This document shows, one piece after another, positions 33,637 through 44,824 of a stretch of 64,000 nt of DNA; positions within the stretch are counted from its first letter, which is position 1, and the number at the start of each line of letters is the position of its first letter. The DNA lies in contig NZ_CP023407.1 of the NCBI RefSeq assembly GCF_003665435.1, positions 4,451,501 to 4,515,500 on the forward strand. The letters are read 5' to 3'. Both the position numbers and the translations under genes were made by a program. This DNA comes from Streptomyces fungicidicus (GTDB taxonomy: Bacteria > Actinomycetota > Actinomycetes > Streptomycetales > Streptomycetaceae). Under the pieces are notes generated by a model, which was given only the letters and a program-made list of their open reading frames with translations, had not been told where the DNA came from and did not search any database.

Positions 33637-35601
33637 GTGGAGAACCTGATTGCGCTGCTGGTGGCGGCGCCCTTGCTCGGAGCGGTGGTCCTGCTGTGCG
33701 GCGGACGCCGGCTGGACGCCGTGGGCCACTGGATCGGCACGCTGCTCGCGGCCGTCTCCTTCGTGCTCGGCACGGTGCTGTTCACCGACCTGCTGGGCAG
33801 GGCGGCGGACGACCGCACCCTCACACAGCACCTGTACAGCTGGATCCCGGTGGAGGGATTCCAGGCCGACGTCGCCTTCCGGCTCGACCAGCTGTCGATG
33901 ACGTTCGTCCTGCTGATCACCGGCGTCGGCTCGCTGATCCACGTGTACTCGGTCGGGTACATGGAGCACGACGAGCGGCGCCGCCGCTTCTTCGGCTATC
34001 TCAACCTGTTCCTCGCGGCGATGCTGATCCTGGTCCTCGCCGACAACTACCTGCTGCTGTACGTCGGCTGGGAGGGCGTCGGTCTCGCCTCCTACCTGCT
34101 GATCGGCTTCTGGCAGCACAAGCCCAGCGCGGCCACGGCCGCGAAGAAGGCCTTCCTGGTCAACCGCGTCGGCGACATGGGTCTGTCGATCGCGATCATG
34201 CTGATGTTCCTGTGGTTCGGCACCTTCGCCTTCGGGCCGGTGCTCGGCAGCCTCGACGAGCCCGGCCTCGCCGGGCAGGCCGGCGAGGGCAAGCTCACCG
34301 CGATCGCCCTGATGCTGCTGCTCGCCGCCTGCGGCAAGTCCGCCCAGGTGCCGCTGCAGTCCTGGCTCGGGGACGCGATGGAGGGCCCGACGCCCGTCTC
34401 GGCCCTGATCCACGCCGCGACCATGGTGACCGCGGGTGTCTACCTGATCGTCCGCTCCGCGGCCGTCTTCAACGGCGCCCCGGACGCCCAGCTGGTCGTC
34501 ACCATCGTCGGCGCGGTCACGCTGCTGTTCGGTGCGATCGTCGGTTGCGCGAAGGACGACATCAAGAAGGCGCTGGCCGGCTCGACCATGTCGCAGATCG
34601 GCTACATGGTGCTGGCCGCGGGCCTCGGCCCCATCGGCTACGTCTTCGCGATCATGCACCTGGTGACGCACGGCTTCTTCAAGGCCGGGCTGTTCCTCGG
34701 CGCCGGTTCGGTGATGCACGGCATGAACGACGAGGTCGACATGCGCCGCTACGGCGGACTGCGCAAGTACATGCCGGTCACCTTCGTCACCTTCGGCCTC
34801 GGCTATCTGGCGATCATCGGCTTCCCCGGCCTGTCCGGCTTCTTCTCCAAGGACAAGATCATCGAGTCGGCGTTCGCCAAGGGCGGCACCGAGGGCTGGA
34901 TCCTCGGCGCCTGTGCCCTGCTGGGCGCGGCCATCACCGCCTACTACATGACGCGCGTGATGCTGATGACGTTCTTCGGCGAGGAGCGCTGGCGCAACGC
35001 CCCGACGCCGTCCCCGGCGGCGCCGGACGTGGAGCCGGCCGCCGGGACGGGCGGCGAGTACGAGCCCCCGCACCCGCACGAGTCGCCGAAGATCATGACG
35101 ATCCCGATGATCGTGCTGGCCGTCGGGTCGGTCGCGGGCGGCGCGTTCTTCAGCATCGGCGACCGCTTCATGCACTGGCTGGAGCCCGTCACCGGGCACG
35201 ACCACGGGCACGCGCCGATCGGCGCGGCGACGGTGACCGCCGCGACGGTGGCCGTGATGGTCGTCGGAGTGGTGGTCGCCTGGGCCCAGTACGGGCGCCG
35301 TCCGGTGCCGGCCGTCGCCCCGCGCGGGTCGCTGCTCACCCGGGCCGCCCGGCGCGACCTCCTCCAGGACGACTTCAACCATGTGGTCCTGGTGCGCGGC
35401 GGTGAGCACCTCACGCGCTCGCTGGTCTACGTCGACCACACCCTGGTCGACGGGGTCGTCAACGGCACGGCGGCTTCCATGGGCGGCCTGTCCGGACGCA
35501 TGCGCAGGCTGCAGAACGGCTTCGCGCGGTCCTACGCGGTCTCGATGTTCGGGGGCGCGGCGGTCCTGGTCGCCGCGACCCTGCTGATGAGGGCGGTCTG
35601 A
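33637..35601 (+). CDS. nuoL: NADH-quinone oxidoreductase subunit L
   Basis: This 654-residue antiporter-like subunit sits at the far end of the membrane arm and has the long lateral helix. The proton-pumping core shows YVGWEGVGLASYLLIGFW, VNRVGDMG and DAMEGPTPVSALIHAATMVTAG. A Pro/Glu/His-rich loop near residues 455-485 is an insertion compared with E. coli. The GTG at 33637 follows AGGGGCTG at 6 bp. Confidence 0.97.
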   Translation: MENLIALLVAAPLLGAVVLLCGGRRLDAVGHWIGTLLAAVSFVLGTVLFTDLLGRAADDRTLTQHLYSWIPVEGFQADVAFRLDQLSMTFVLLITGVGSLIHVYSVGYMEHDERRRRFFGYLNLFLAAMLILVLADNYLLLYVGWEGVGLASYLLIGFWQHKPSAATAAKKAFLVNRVGDMGLSIAIMLMFLWFGTFAFGPVLGSLDEPGLAGQAGEGKLTAIALMLLLAACGKSAQVPLQSWLGDAMEGPTPVSALIHAATMVTAGVYLIVRSAAVFNGAPDAQLVVTIVGAVTLLFGAIVGCAKDDIKKALAGSTMSQIGYMVLAAGLGPIGYVFAIMHLVTHGFFKAGLFLGAGSVMHGMNDEVDMRRYGGLRKYMPVTFVTFGLGYLAIIGFPGLSGFFSKDKIIESAFAKGGTEGWILGACALLGAAITAYYMTRVMLMTFFGEERWRNAPTPSPAAPDVEPAAGTGGEYEPPHPHESPKIMTIPMIVLAVGSVAGGAFFSIGDRFMHWLEPVTGHDHGHAPIGAATVTAATVAVMVVGVVVAWAQYGRRPVPAVAPRGSLLTRAARRDLLQDDFNHVVLVRGGEHLTRSLVYVDHTLVDGVVNGTAASMGGLSGRMRRLQNGFARSYAVSMFGGAAVLVAATLLMRAV

Positions 35602-35606
35602 TACCG

Positions 35607-37178
35607 ATGTCCTTTCCTCTGCTGACAGCGACGGCGGTGCTCCCGGCCGTCGGGGCGATCGCCACGGCCGCCGTACCGGCCGCGAAGCGCACGGCGGCCA
35701 AATGGCTGGCCCTGTCGTTCTCGCTCGCCACGCTCGTGCTGGCGGTCGTCGTCCTGGTGCGGTTCGACCCGGACGGCGCCCGTTACCAGCTCACCGAGTC
35801 GCACGCCTGGATCGCCGACTTCGGGGTGCGCTACGAACTGGGCGTGGACGGCATCGGGGTGGCGCTGATCGCGCTGACCGCGCTGCTGATCCCGTTCATC
35901 GTCCTCGCGGGCTGGCACGACGCCGACCCCCTGGAGACGGGAAGCAGGAGGTGGCGGCCGACGCAGGGCTTCTTCGCCCTGATCCTGGCCGTCGAGGCGA
36001 TGGTGATCCTCTCCTTCGAGGCCACCGACGTCTTCCTCTTCTACATCTTCTTCGAGGCCATGCTCATCCCGATGTACTTCCTCATCGGAGGCTTCGGGGA
36101 CCGTGCCCACGCGCACGGCGAGGCGACGGCGGCGACCCAGCGGTCGTACGCGGCGGTGAAGTTCCTGCTCTACAACCTGGCCGGCGGTCTGATCATGCTG
36201 GCCGCGGTGATCGGGCTGTACGTGGTCGCCGGGACCTTCTCACTGTCCGAGATCGCCGAGGCGCGGGCAGGCGGCTCGCTGGAGATGGCGACGAACACCG
36301 AGCGCTGGCTGTTCCTGGGCTTCTTCTTCGCCTTCGCGGTGAAGGCGCCGCTGTGGCCGCTGCACACCTGGCTGCCCAACGCCATGCAGGAGTCCACCGC
36401 CCCGGTGGCGGTGCTGATCACGGCCGTCGTCGACAAGGTGGGCACCTTCGCGATGCTCCGCTTCTGCCTCCAGCTGTTCCCGGAGGCCAGCAAGTGGGCG
36501 ACGCCCGCCGTCCTCGTGCTGGCGGTCATCAGCATCATCTACGGCGCGCTGCTCGCGGTCGGCCAGCGCGACATCAAGCGGCTGATCGCGTACGCGTCGA
36601 TCTCGCACTTCGGCTTCATCATCATGGGCATCTTCGCGATGACCAGCCAGGGGCAGTCCGGCGCCACGCTCTACATGGTCAACCACGGCCTCTCGACCGC
36701 CGTGCTGATGCTGATCGCCGGATTCCTGATCTCCCGGCGCGGCTCCCGGCTCATCGCCGACTACGGCGGTGTCCAGAAGGTCGCCCCGGTGCTCGCCGGC
36801 ACGTTCCTGATCGGCGGCCTCGCCACCCTCTCGCTGCCGGGGCTCGCGCCCTTCGTCAGTGAGTTCCTGGTCCTGGTCGGCACGTTCACCCGCTATCCGG
36901 TGATCGGGATCATCGCCACCTTCGGCATCGTGCTCGCCGCGCTCTACACCCTCGTCCTCTACCAGCGGACGATGACCGGCCCGGTGAAGCCCGAGGTCTC
37001 CGCGATGCCCGACCTGCGGGTGCGGGAGATCGCGGTGGTGGCGCCGCTGGTGGTGCTGCTGGTCTTCCTGGGCGTCTACCCGAAGCCCCTCACGGACGTC
37101 GTGAACCCGGCGGTGAAGCACACCATGTCCGACGTACAGCAGAAGGACCCCCGGCCCGAGGTGGAGGCGGCCAAGTGA
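35607..37178 (+). CDS. nuoM: NADH-quinone oxidoreductase subunit M
   Basis: This 523-residue antiporter-like subunit shows the family segments FFEAMLIPMYFLIGGFG, AVKAPLWPLHTWLPNAMQES and GQRDIKRLIAYASISHFGFI. It starts 5 bp after nuoL and overlaps nuoN by 4 bp. There are about 14 helices. Confidence 0.97.
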   Translation: MSFPLLTATAVLPAVGAIATAAVPAAKRTAAKWLALSFSLATLVLAVVVLVRFDPDGARYQLTESHAWIADFGVRYELGVDGIGVALIALTALLIPFIVLAGWHDADPLETGSRRWRPTQGFFALILAVEAMVILSFEATDVFLFYIFFEAMLIPMYFLIGGFGDRAHAHGEATAATQRSYAAVKFLLYNLAGGLIMLAAVIGLYVVAGTFSLSEIAEARAGGSLEMATNTERWLFLGFFFAFAVKAPLWPLHTWLPNAMQESTAPVAVLITAVVDKVGTFAMLRFCLQLFPEASKWATPAVLVLAVISIIYGALLAVGQRDIKRLIAYASISHFGFIIMGIFAMTSQGQSGATLYMVNHGLSTAVLMLIAGFLISRRGSRLIADYGGVQKVAPVLAGTFLIGGLATLSLPGLAPFVSEFLVLVGTFTRYPVIGIIATFGIVLAALYTLVLYQRTMTGPVKPEVSAMPDLRVREIAVVAPLVVLLVFLGVYPKPLTDVVNPAVKHTMSDVQQKDPRPEVEAAK

Positions 37179-38824
37179 GCGCAACAGCCGTCCACAGCCT
37201 GTGGACAACGGCGGCCGACCCGATCTCGAAGATCGACGCGCCGAAGATCGAGTACGGACAGCTGGCCCCCACCCTGATCATCGTCGGCGCGGCGATCGTC
37301 GGGATGCTGGTCGAGGCGTTCGTCCCGCGGAAGTCCCGCTACTACGCACAGATGTTCGTCTCCGTGGTCGCGCTCGCCGCCGCGTTCGCCGCGGTGGTGG
37401 CGCTCGCCGCGAAGGGCTACGCCACGACCAAGGCGGGCATCGCGGCGATGGGCGCCATCGCCGTCGACGGACCGGCCCTGTTCCTGCAGGGCACGATCCT
37501 GCTGACCGCCCTGGTCGGCCTGTTCACCTTCGCCGAGCGCCGCCTCGACCCGGAGGCGCACGGCAACCGGGTGGACTCCTTCGCCGCCCAGGCCGCGGCG
37601 GTGCCCGGCAGCGACAGCGAGAAGCAGGCGGTCAAGGCCGGGTTCACCACCACCGAGGTGTTCCCGCTGCTGCTGTTCGCGGTCGCCGGCATGCTGGTCT
37701 TCCCGGCGGCCAACGACCTGCTGACGCTGTTCGTGGCGCTCGAGGTGCTCTCGCTCCCGCTGTACCTGCTCTGCGCCCTGGCCCGCCGCAAGCGGCTGCT
37801 GTCGCAGGAGGCGGCGGTGAAGTACTTCCTGCTCGGCGCCTTCGCCTCCGCGTTCACCCTGTTCGGCATCGCGCTGCTGTACGGCTACTCCGGCTCGATG
37901 TCGTACGCCACGATCGCGCAGGTCGTCGACGGCACGGTGCAGGACGTGAACCCGGCGCTCGCGAACACCATGGGCAACGACGCGCTGCTGCTGGTCGGCG
38001 CCGCGCTGCTGGTCATGGGCCTGCTGTTCAAGGTCGGCGCGGTCCCCTTCCACATGTGGACTCCCGACGTGTACCAGGGCGCCCCGACGCCGGTGACCGG
38101 CTTCATGGCGGCGGCGACCAAGGTGGCCGCGTTCGGCGCGCTGCTGCGCATCCTCTACGTCGTGCTGCCGGGCCTGCGCTGGGACTGGCGGCCGGTCATG
38201 TGGGGCGTCGCCATCGTCACCATGCTGGCCGGCGCGATCGTGGCGATCACGCAGACCGACATCAAGCGGCTGCTGGCGTACTCGTCGATCGCGCACGCGG
38301 GCTTCATCCTCGCGGGTGTCATCGCGGCCACGCCGTCGGGCGTCTCGTCCGTGCTGTTCTACCTGGCGGCGTACTCGTTCGTGACGATCGGCGCGTTCGC
38401 GGTGGTCACCCTGGTGCGGGACGCCGGCGGTGAGGCGACCCACCTGTCCAAGTGGGCGGGGCTCGGCCGCCGGTCCCCGCTGGTGGCGGCGGTCTTCGCG
38501 GTGTTCCTGCTGGCCTTCGCCGGCATTCCGCTGACCTCCGGCTTCGCCGGGAAGTTCGCCGTGTTCAAGGCGGCGGCGGAGGGCGGGGCGGCCCCGCTGG
38601 TCGTGGTCGGCGTGATCTCCTCGGCGATCGCGGCGTTCTTCTACATCCGCGTCATCGTCCTGATGTTCTTCAGCGAGCCGCGCCCCGAGGGCCCGACCGT
38701 CGCGGTGCCGTCACCGCTGACGATGACGGCGATCGGGGTCGGCGTGGCGGTCACGGTGGTGCTCGGTGTGGCGCCGCAGTACTTCCTGGAGCTGGCGGGC
38801 GACGCGGGAGTGTTCGTGCGCTGA
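37175..38824 (+). CDS. nuoN: NADH-quinone oxidoreductase subunit N
   Basis: This 549-residue antiporter-like subunit is the last gene of the operon. It includes AVPFHMWTPDVYQGAPTPVT and QTDIKRLLAYSSIAHAGFIL. Its 5' end contains a perfect DnaA-box-like sequence inside a 17-bp palindrome (37190-37208). The GTG start overlaps the nuoM stop. A strong hairpin follows 18 bp after the stop. Confidence 0.97.
   Translation: MSATAVHSLWTTAADPISKIDAPKIEYGQLAPTLIIVGAAIVGMLVEAFVPRKSRYYAQMFVSVVALAAAFAAVVALAAKGYATTKAGIAAMGAIAVDGPALFLQGTILLTALVGLFTFAERRLDPEAHGNRVDSFAAQAAAVPGSDSEKQAVKAGFTTTEVFPLLLFAVAGMLVFPAANDLLTLFVALEVLSLPLYLLCALARRKRLLSQEAAVKYFLLGAFASAFTLFGIALLYGYSGSMSYATIAQVVDGTVQDVNPALANTMGNDALLLVGAALLVMGLLFKVGAVPFHMWTPDVYQGAPTPVTGFMAAATKVAAFGALLRILYVVLPGLRWDWRPVMWGVAIVTMLAGAIVAITQTDIKRLLAYSSIAHAGFILAGVIAATPSGVSSVLFYLAAYSFVTIGAFAVVTLVRDAGGEATHLSKWAGLGRRSPLVAAVFAVFLLAFAGIPLTSGFAGKFAVFKAAAEGGAAPLVVVGVISSAIAAFFYIRVIVLMFFSEPRPEGPTVAVPSPLTMTAIGVGVAVTVVLGVAPQYFLELAGDAGVFVR
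37190..37208. other. DnaA-box-like sequence in a palindrome at the start of nuoN
   Basis: GTCCACAG-C-CTGTGGAC is a perfect palindrome, and TGTGGACAA at 37200-37208 is the reverse complement of TTGTCCACA, the preferred DnaA box of Streptomyces. An identical TGTGGACAA lies at 38898-38906 before recQ. It is within coding sequence and may be coincidental. Confidence 0.4.
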
Positions 38825-38842
38825 CACGACGCCCACCGGCCC

Positions 38843-38880
38843 GCGGCGGCCCGGCACCCCTCGGGGCGCCGGGCCGCCGC
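38843..38880 (+). terminator. hairpin at the end of the nuo operon
   Basis: Arms GCGGCGGCCCGGC and GCCGGGCCGCCGC pair perfectly over 13 bp, with an inner CCCC/GGGG pairing around a 2-nt TC loop after one A/C mismatch. Confidence 0.85.
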
Positions 38881-38994
38881 CGTCGTACGGGTGTGCCTGT
38901 GGACAACTCCGGGGCTGTCGGTGCGGACCCCTATCGTGGAGGCGGTGGTCGAGGGACGGCTCACGGGGGCAAGGTGACGGGCGGTAGTGGCGGG

Positions 38995-40944
<1,950 letters not shown>

Positions 40945-40962
40945 ACGGCCCGGCGCGGCCGC

Positions 40963-41904
40963 CTAGGACAGGGCGGTCAGCAGGCCCGGTGCGAAGGTGA
41001 TCAGCAGGGGCAGCAGGGGGACCAGGGCCGCCGCCGCCGTCGTCAGGGCGCGGTCCCGGCGGGCGAGGCGGGGCGGGGGCTGCAGGAGGCGGTCGACGCG
41101 CTCGCCGAGCAGACGGCGGCTGGAGGCGCAGGACAGCACACCGCGGTGCTGGTTGAGCTCGATCAGCGCCAGCGCCGTGGTCAGATGGCCGCAGCGGCGG
41201 GAGGCCGTGTCGTCGGCGGACAGCTCCACCAGGCGATGTGTCTGGTCGCAGAAGTGCGCGAACAGCGGCACCCGGGGAAAGCCGGTGGCCAGGGCCGTGG
41301 AGAGGTGGAGGAGCCAGTCGTGGCGGGCGCGGGCGTGGCCGCGCTCGTGGGTGAGGACGGCGTCGAGCTGGTGGTCGGTCAGGCGCCGCAGGGCCCCGGT
41401 GGTCACGATCAGCTGGGGCGGGCTGCCCGGCATCCACCAGGCGTCGGGGTACTCCTCCTCCAGCACCAGCAGGGGACCGCGGGCCGCGGGAAGCCCCGCG
41501 GGCAGGTCGGGGGCGCGCTCCCGCAGATGCTCCCGGGCCCGGCCGCGCCGGCGGCGGGCCTCGACCAGCTCGCGCCCCAGCATGGCCGTCGTCCAGGCCG
41601 CCCCGCAGGCCAGCAGCAGGGTCAGGGCGGCCGTCCAGGGCGAGGCGGCGGACAGGTCGTACGCGGCGGTCACCGCGGGCGGCGCCGGGGCGAAGAGCTG
41701 GGCGCGGACGGTGCCGAAGACGGCGGCGGCGCCCAGCGCGAGGGCCGTGACGCAGCACAGCAGGACGGTGGCCACCAGGCACTGCCACACCCACAGGGCG
41801 ACCACCGGTTCCCGTTCCGGCCACTTCGCCCGGGTCAGCGCCCGGGGGACGGGCACGGCGGCGGTCACGGCGACGACGCTCAGCAGGAGCAGGCAGACGG
41901 TCAT
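40963..41904 (-). CDS. M56-family (BlaR1-like) membrane metalloprotease, orphan
   Basis: This 313-residue protein has an N-terminal membrane helix, two to three further helices, a cytoplasmic zinc-protease domain with LTHERGHARARHDWL (HExxH at about residue 175) and ELSADD as third ligand, and a C-terminal helix. M56 proteases usually work with a BlaI/MecI repressor encoded next door; none is present here (recQ and fahA are the neighbours). No sensor domain is attached. The ATG at 41904 begins a good signal-anchor; the longer frame upstream runs through the tandem repeats and is not supported. Confidence 0.85.
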   Translation of the reverse strand: MTVCLLLLSVVAVTAAVPVPRALTRAKWPEREPVVALWVWQCLVATVLLCCVTALALGAAAVFGTVRAQLFAPAPPAVTAAYDLSAASPWTAALTLLLACGAAWTTAMLGRELVEARRRRGRAREHLRERAPDLPAGLPAARGPLLVLEEEYPDAWWMPGSPPQLIVTTGALRRLTDHQLDAVLTHERGHARARHDWLLHLSTALATGFPRVPLFAHFCDQTHRLVELSADDTASRRCGHLTTALALIELNQHRGVLSCASSRRLLGERVDRLLQPPPRLARRDRALTTAAAALVPLLPLLITFAPGLLTALS

Positions 41905-41946
41905 GCCACGGGCTCCGGATCTTCTCGGACGAGGGAGGCTTCGGAT

Positions 41947-41990
41947 CGTGCTGGGGCGTGCTGGGGCGTGCTGGGGCGTGCTGGGGCGTG
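41947..41990. repeat. four 10-bp tandem repeats upstream of the M56 gene
   Basis: CGTGCTGGGG is repeated four times without change and followed by a fifth CGTG. The 10-bp period is close to one helical turn. It lies 43-86 bp before the ATG of the minus-strand M56 gene, in promoter position. Confidence 0.9.
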
Positions 41991-42023
41991 CGGAAGTGCG
42001 CGGGGAACGGGGTGCGAACGCGC

Positions 42024-42062
42024 GCACCGCCCCCCGCCAAGTATGACGGCGAAGGGCGGTGC
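42024..42062 (-). terminator. hairpin after fumarylacetoacetase gene
   Basis: Outer arms GCACCGCCC and GGGCGGTGC and inner arms CGCC and GGCG share the same axis of symmetry, 13 paired bases in two helices. It lies 40 bp beyond the fahA stop on the minus strand. Confidence 0.75.
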
Positions 42063-42101
42063 GGGGTGAGGGGTCGTGGCGGACCGGCAGGGCCGGACGG
42101 G

Positions 42102-43316
42102 TCACACGGCGGGGACCACCCGTCCCGTGACCTCGCCGAGGCCCACGCGCACACCGTCCGGGCCCGGCGCCCAGGCCGACAGCGTCACCACGTCGCCGTC
42201 CTCGAGGAACGTCCGCTTCCCGTCCGGGAGTTCGAGGGGGTCACGGCCGTTCCAGGTCAGTTCGAGCAGTGAGCCGCGTTCCCGCTCGGCGGGCCCGCTC
42301 ACCGTGCCGGAGCCGTACAGGTCGCCGGTGCGCAGCGAGGCGCCGTTGACGGTCGTGTGGGCGAGCTGCTGCGCGGCCGTCCAGTACATGGTGGAGAAGG
42401 GCGGCTCGGAGACGGTGTGACCGTTGATCGTGACGGTGATCCGCAGGTCGTAGCCGCCGGGCTCCTCGCCCGCGTCGTCCAGGTACGGCAGCAGCTCGTG
42501 GGTGCGCTCCGGCGGCGCGACGCGGGCCTCGTCCAGGGCGTCCAGCGGGGTGATCCACGCCGACACCGAGGTGGCGAAGGACTTGCCGAGGAACGGGCCG
42601 AGGGGCACGTACTCCCAGGCCTGGACGTCGCGCGCGGACCAGTCGTTGAGGAGGCAGAGGCCGAAGACGTGGTCGCGGAAGTCGCCGAGCGGCACCGGGC
42701 GGCCCCGCTCGGACGGCACGCCGACCACGAAGCCGACCTCGGCCTCGATGTCCAGCCGCACGGACGGCCCGAAGACCGGGGCGGCGTCCGCGGGCGCCTT
42801 GCGCTGGCCCGAGGGGCGTACGACGTCGGCGCCGGACACCACGACCGTGCCGGAACGGCCGTGGTAACCGATCGGCAGGTGCTTCCAGTTGGGGGTCAGG
42901 GAGTCGGCGGCGTCGGGGCGGAAGATCCGGCCGACGTTCCGGGCGTGGTTCTCCGAGGCGTAGAAGTCGACGTAGTCCGCGACCTCGAACGGGAGGTGCA
43001 GGGTCACCTCGGACAGCGGGTGGAACAGCGGTTCCACGGTCTCCCGGTGGGCCGGGACCGTCACCCACGCCGTGAGCGCCCGCCGCACGTCCGACCAGGC
43101 CGTACGGCCCGCCGCCAGCAGCGGGTTGAGGGTCGGGCGGGCGAGCAGGGAGGCGTAGGGAGAGCCCAGGGCGTGCGCCGCGGCGCCGGCGTCCAGGACG
43201 TGGTCGCCGAGCCGGACGCCCACGGTCCGCTCCGAGGAACCGGGGGGCGAGAACACGCCGTACGGCAGGTTGTGCGGGCCGAAGGGATCGCCCTCGGGGA
43301 CATCGAAGGGGGGCAT
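42102..43316 (-). CDS. fahA: fumarylacetoacetase
   Basis: This 404-residue enzyme hydrolyses 4-fumarylacetoacetate to fumarate and acetoacetate in the last step of tyrosine breakdown. An N-terminal SH3-like domain (LPYGVFSPPG) leads to the FAH catalytic domain with VADYVDFYASENHARNVGR, PIGYHGRSGTVV, IEAEVGFVVG, LLNDWSARDVQAWEY and GKSFATSVSAW. These include the metal-binding Asp and Glu residues. The ATG at 43316 begins the family N terminus (MPPFDVPEGDPFG). Neighbours are unrelated. Confidence 0.95.
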   Translation of the reverse strand: MPPFDVPEGDPFGPHNLPYGVFSPPGSSERTVGVRLGDHVLDAGAAAHALGSPYASLLARPTLNPLLAAGRTAWSDVRRALTAWVTVPAHRETVEPLFHPLSEVTLHLPFEVADYVDFYASENHARNVGRIFRPDAADSLTPNWKHLPIGYHGRSGTVVVSGADVVRPSGQRKAPADAAPVFGPSVRLDIEAEVGFVVGVPSERGRPVPLGDFRDHVFGLCLLNDWSARDVQAWEYVPLGPFLGKSFATSVSAWITPLDALDEARVAPPERTHELLPYLDDAGEEPGGYDLRITVTINGHTVSEPPFSTMYWTAAQQLAHTTVNGASLRTGDLYGSGTVSGPAERERGSLLELTWNGRDPLELPDGKRTFLEDGDVVTLSAWAPGPDGVRVGLGEVTGRVVPAV

Positions 43317-43561
43317 CGGGTGCTGCCTCGCTTTCGTGTGCGCAGGTGCTCCACGTGTCCGTGGCCGTGCCACACGTTACGGGTGATGCGGCCGTGTTGT
43401 GCAGAGCCGTCCCGGGGCGCCTTATGCCGCTTCCCGTCGCGTACCGGAAGTTATCCACAGGGCGGGACGCAATCTTGACGGAGCGGTGCGAACGGGGCGA
43501 CTCTGGGCGGGTGCCGGAAGGTCTCGGGGAGGGGGCGTTCCACAGGCACACAGGGGGGCGG

Positions 43562-44824
43562 ATGGCCACAGGGGAGGCCGGCCCGCGCCGGCCGCGCTCG
43601 GGTCCACAGCCGGAAGGGCTGGAGGAGACCATGCGTGGCCGGCTCGGCCGGGAATGCGTGTATGTGCCGTCGTGCAGGCTGGGGTTGTACGTGGCGCTGC
43701 GCCACTGGTGCCCGCCGGGCGGCCGGGTGCTGATGTCGCCGGTCAACGACGACGTGATCTTCTTCGTGGTGCTCGCCGCGGGACTGCGGCCGGTGCAGGC
43801 GCCGTTGAACCCGTTCGACGGGTCCATCGACGCCGGCGCCGTGCCCGAGGAGACATGGGGCTCGCTCTCCGCGGTGCTGACCACGAACCTCTACGGCAAC
43901 CCGGACCCGGCGCCGGAACTGCGGGCGCGCTGCGACGCGTCGGGCATCGCGCTGCTGGAGGACGGGGCGCACGCGATCGGCAGCGAGGTCGGCGGCCGGC
44001 CCGTCGGCGCCTGGGGCGAGGCCTCCGTCTTCAGCCTTTCCAAACACGTCGGCGCGGGGGCCGGCGGCATCCTCGCGGTCGCGGACCCACGAGCGGCCGA
44101 GGCGGTGCGGACCGCCTGCGAGGAACTGCTCACGCCACGCCGGACGGCGTCCGAAGTCGCCTACGCCCTGCGGCCGTACGCCGAGGCCGCGGTGCGGGGG
44201 CTGGGACTGCGGCGGGCCGCGTGGGCCACGCTGGGGCTGCTGGGGCTGGCGGAGCGCGACGGGATCAGGATGCCGCTGCGCCCGGATGCGCTGGCCCGGG
44301 CCACGGCCGCCGCCCCGGACCTGGCCGCGCACGACTCCTGGGTCCGCGTCGACATGCACGGCTACCGCCTGCGGTCCGGACCGCTGCGGCTCGGGCGGAT
44401 CCGGCGTGCCGTCGGACGGCTGGACGAGGTCCTCCGGGCCCACCGGGACGGCACCGCACTGCTGCTGGCGACACCGTGGGCCCGGCCGCGCGAGGGCAGC
44501 GGTGTGCAGCCGCTGTTCCGGGTGCCGCTGCTGGTGGCGGACCGGGACGCGGCGATCGCCGCACTGGCCCGGCGCGGCATCGCCGTCGGCTACCTCTACG
44601 ACCCGCCCCTCGACGACTACGCGGGCGAGGAGTTCACGGAACCGTCGCCCGCCCCCGGAAGGGCCCGCTGGTTCGCGGCGCACGCGCTGCCGGTGGACCC
44701 GCTGCGGGCGCGGGAGGCCATCGGCGTGCTGGAGCGGTCCGGCGTGCGGCCGGCCGAACCGCCGCAGGAGCTGACACGGCCGGGGGCGGCGCGGACCGAA
44801 GGGCTGGGGCCGGCCCGTGACTGA
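43562..44824 (+). CDS. DegT/DnrJ/EryC1-type sugar aminotransferase-like protein
   Basis: This 420-residue protein has the fold-type I PLP pattern of the DegT/DnrJ/EryC1/StrS group: TTNLYGNPDPAPELRARCD, LLEDGAHAIGSEVGG (Asp contacting the PLP nitrogen) and FSLSKHVGAGAGGIL (Lys Schiff base). These enzymes make amino sugars for surface glycans. The first 40 residues are short for the group, and the C terminus is Pro/Arg-rich. The ATG at 43562 has AGGGGGG 3 bp upstream; a GTG at 43511 is possible. First gene of a rightward operon of five; it overlaps the flippase gene by 8 bp. Confidence 0.83.
   Translation: MATGEAGPRRPRSGPQPEGLEETMRGRLGRECVYVPSCRLGLYVALRHWCPPGGRVLMSPVNDDVIFFVVLAAGLRPVQAPLNPFDGSIDAGAVPEETWGSLSAVLTTNLYGNPDPAPELRARCDASGIALLEDGAHAIGSEVGGRPVGAWGEASVFSLSKHVGAGAGGILAVADPRAAEAVRTACEELLTPRRTASEVAYALRPYAEAAVRGLGLRRAAWATLGLLGLAERDGIRMPLRPDALARATAAAPDLAAHDSWVRVDMHGYRLRSGPLRLGRIRRAVGRLDEVLRAHRDGTALLLATPWARPREGSGVQPLFRVPLLVADRDAAIAALARRGIAVGYLYDPPLDDYAGEEFTEPSPAPGRARWFAAHALPVDPLRAREAIGVLERSGVRPAEPPQELTRPGAARTEGLGPARD

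Noticed and set aside
41947..41990. Tandem repeats as a possible CRISPR array
   Set aside because: Units are directly adjacent 10-bp copies with no spacers, and no cas gene is present.
41146..42069. Plus-strand frames opposite the M56 gene and through the tandem repeats
   Set aside because: The HExxH protease on the minus strand explains the region; the frames are repeat-driven and low-complexity.
43560..43640. Longer aminotransferase start at 43346
   Set aside because: The added 72 codons overlap the promoter gap shared with fahA and give a non-family N terminus; the ATG at 43562 has a strong ribosome site.
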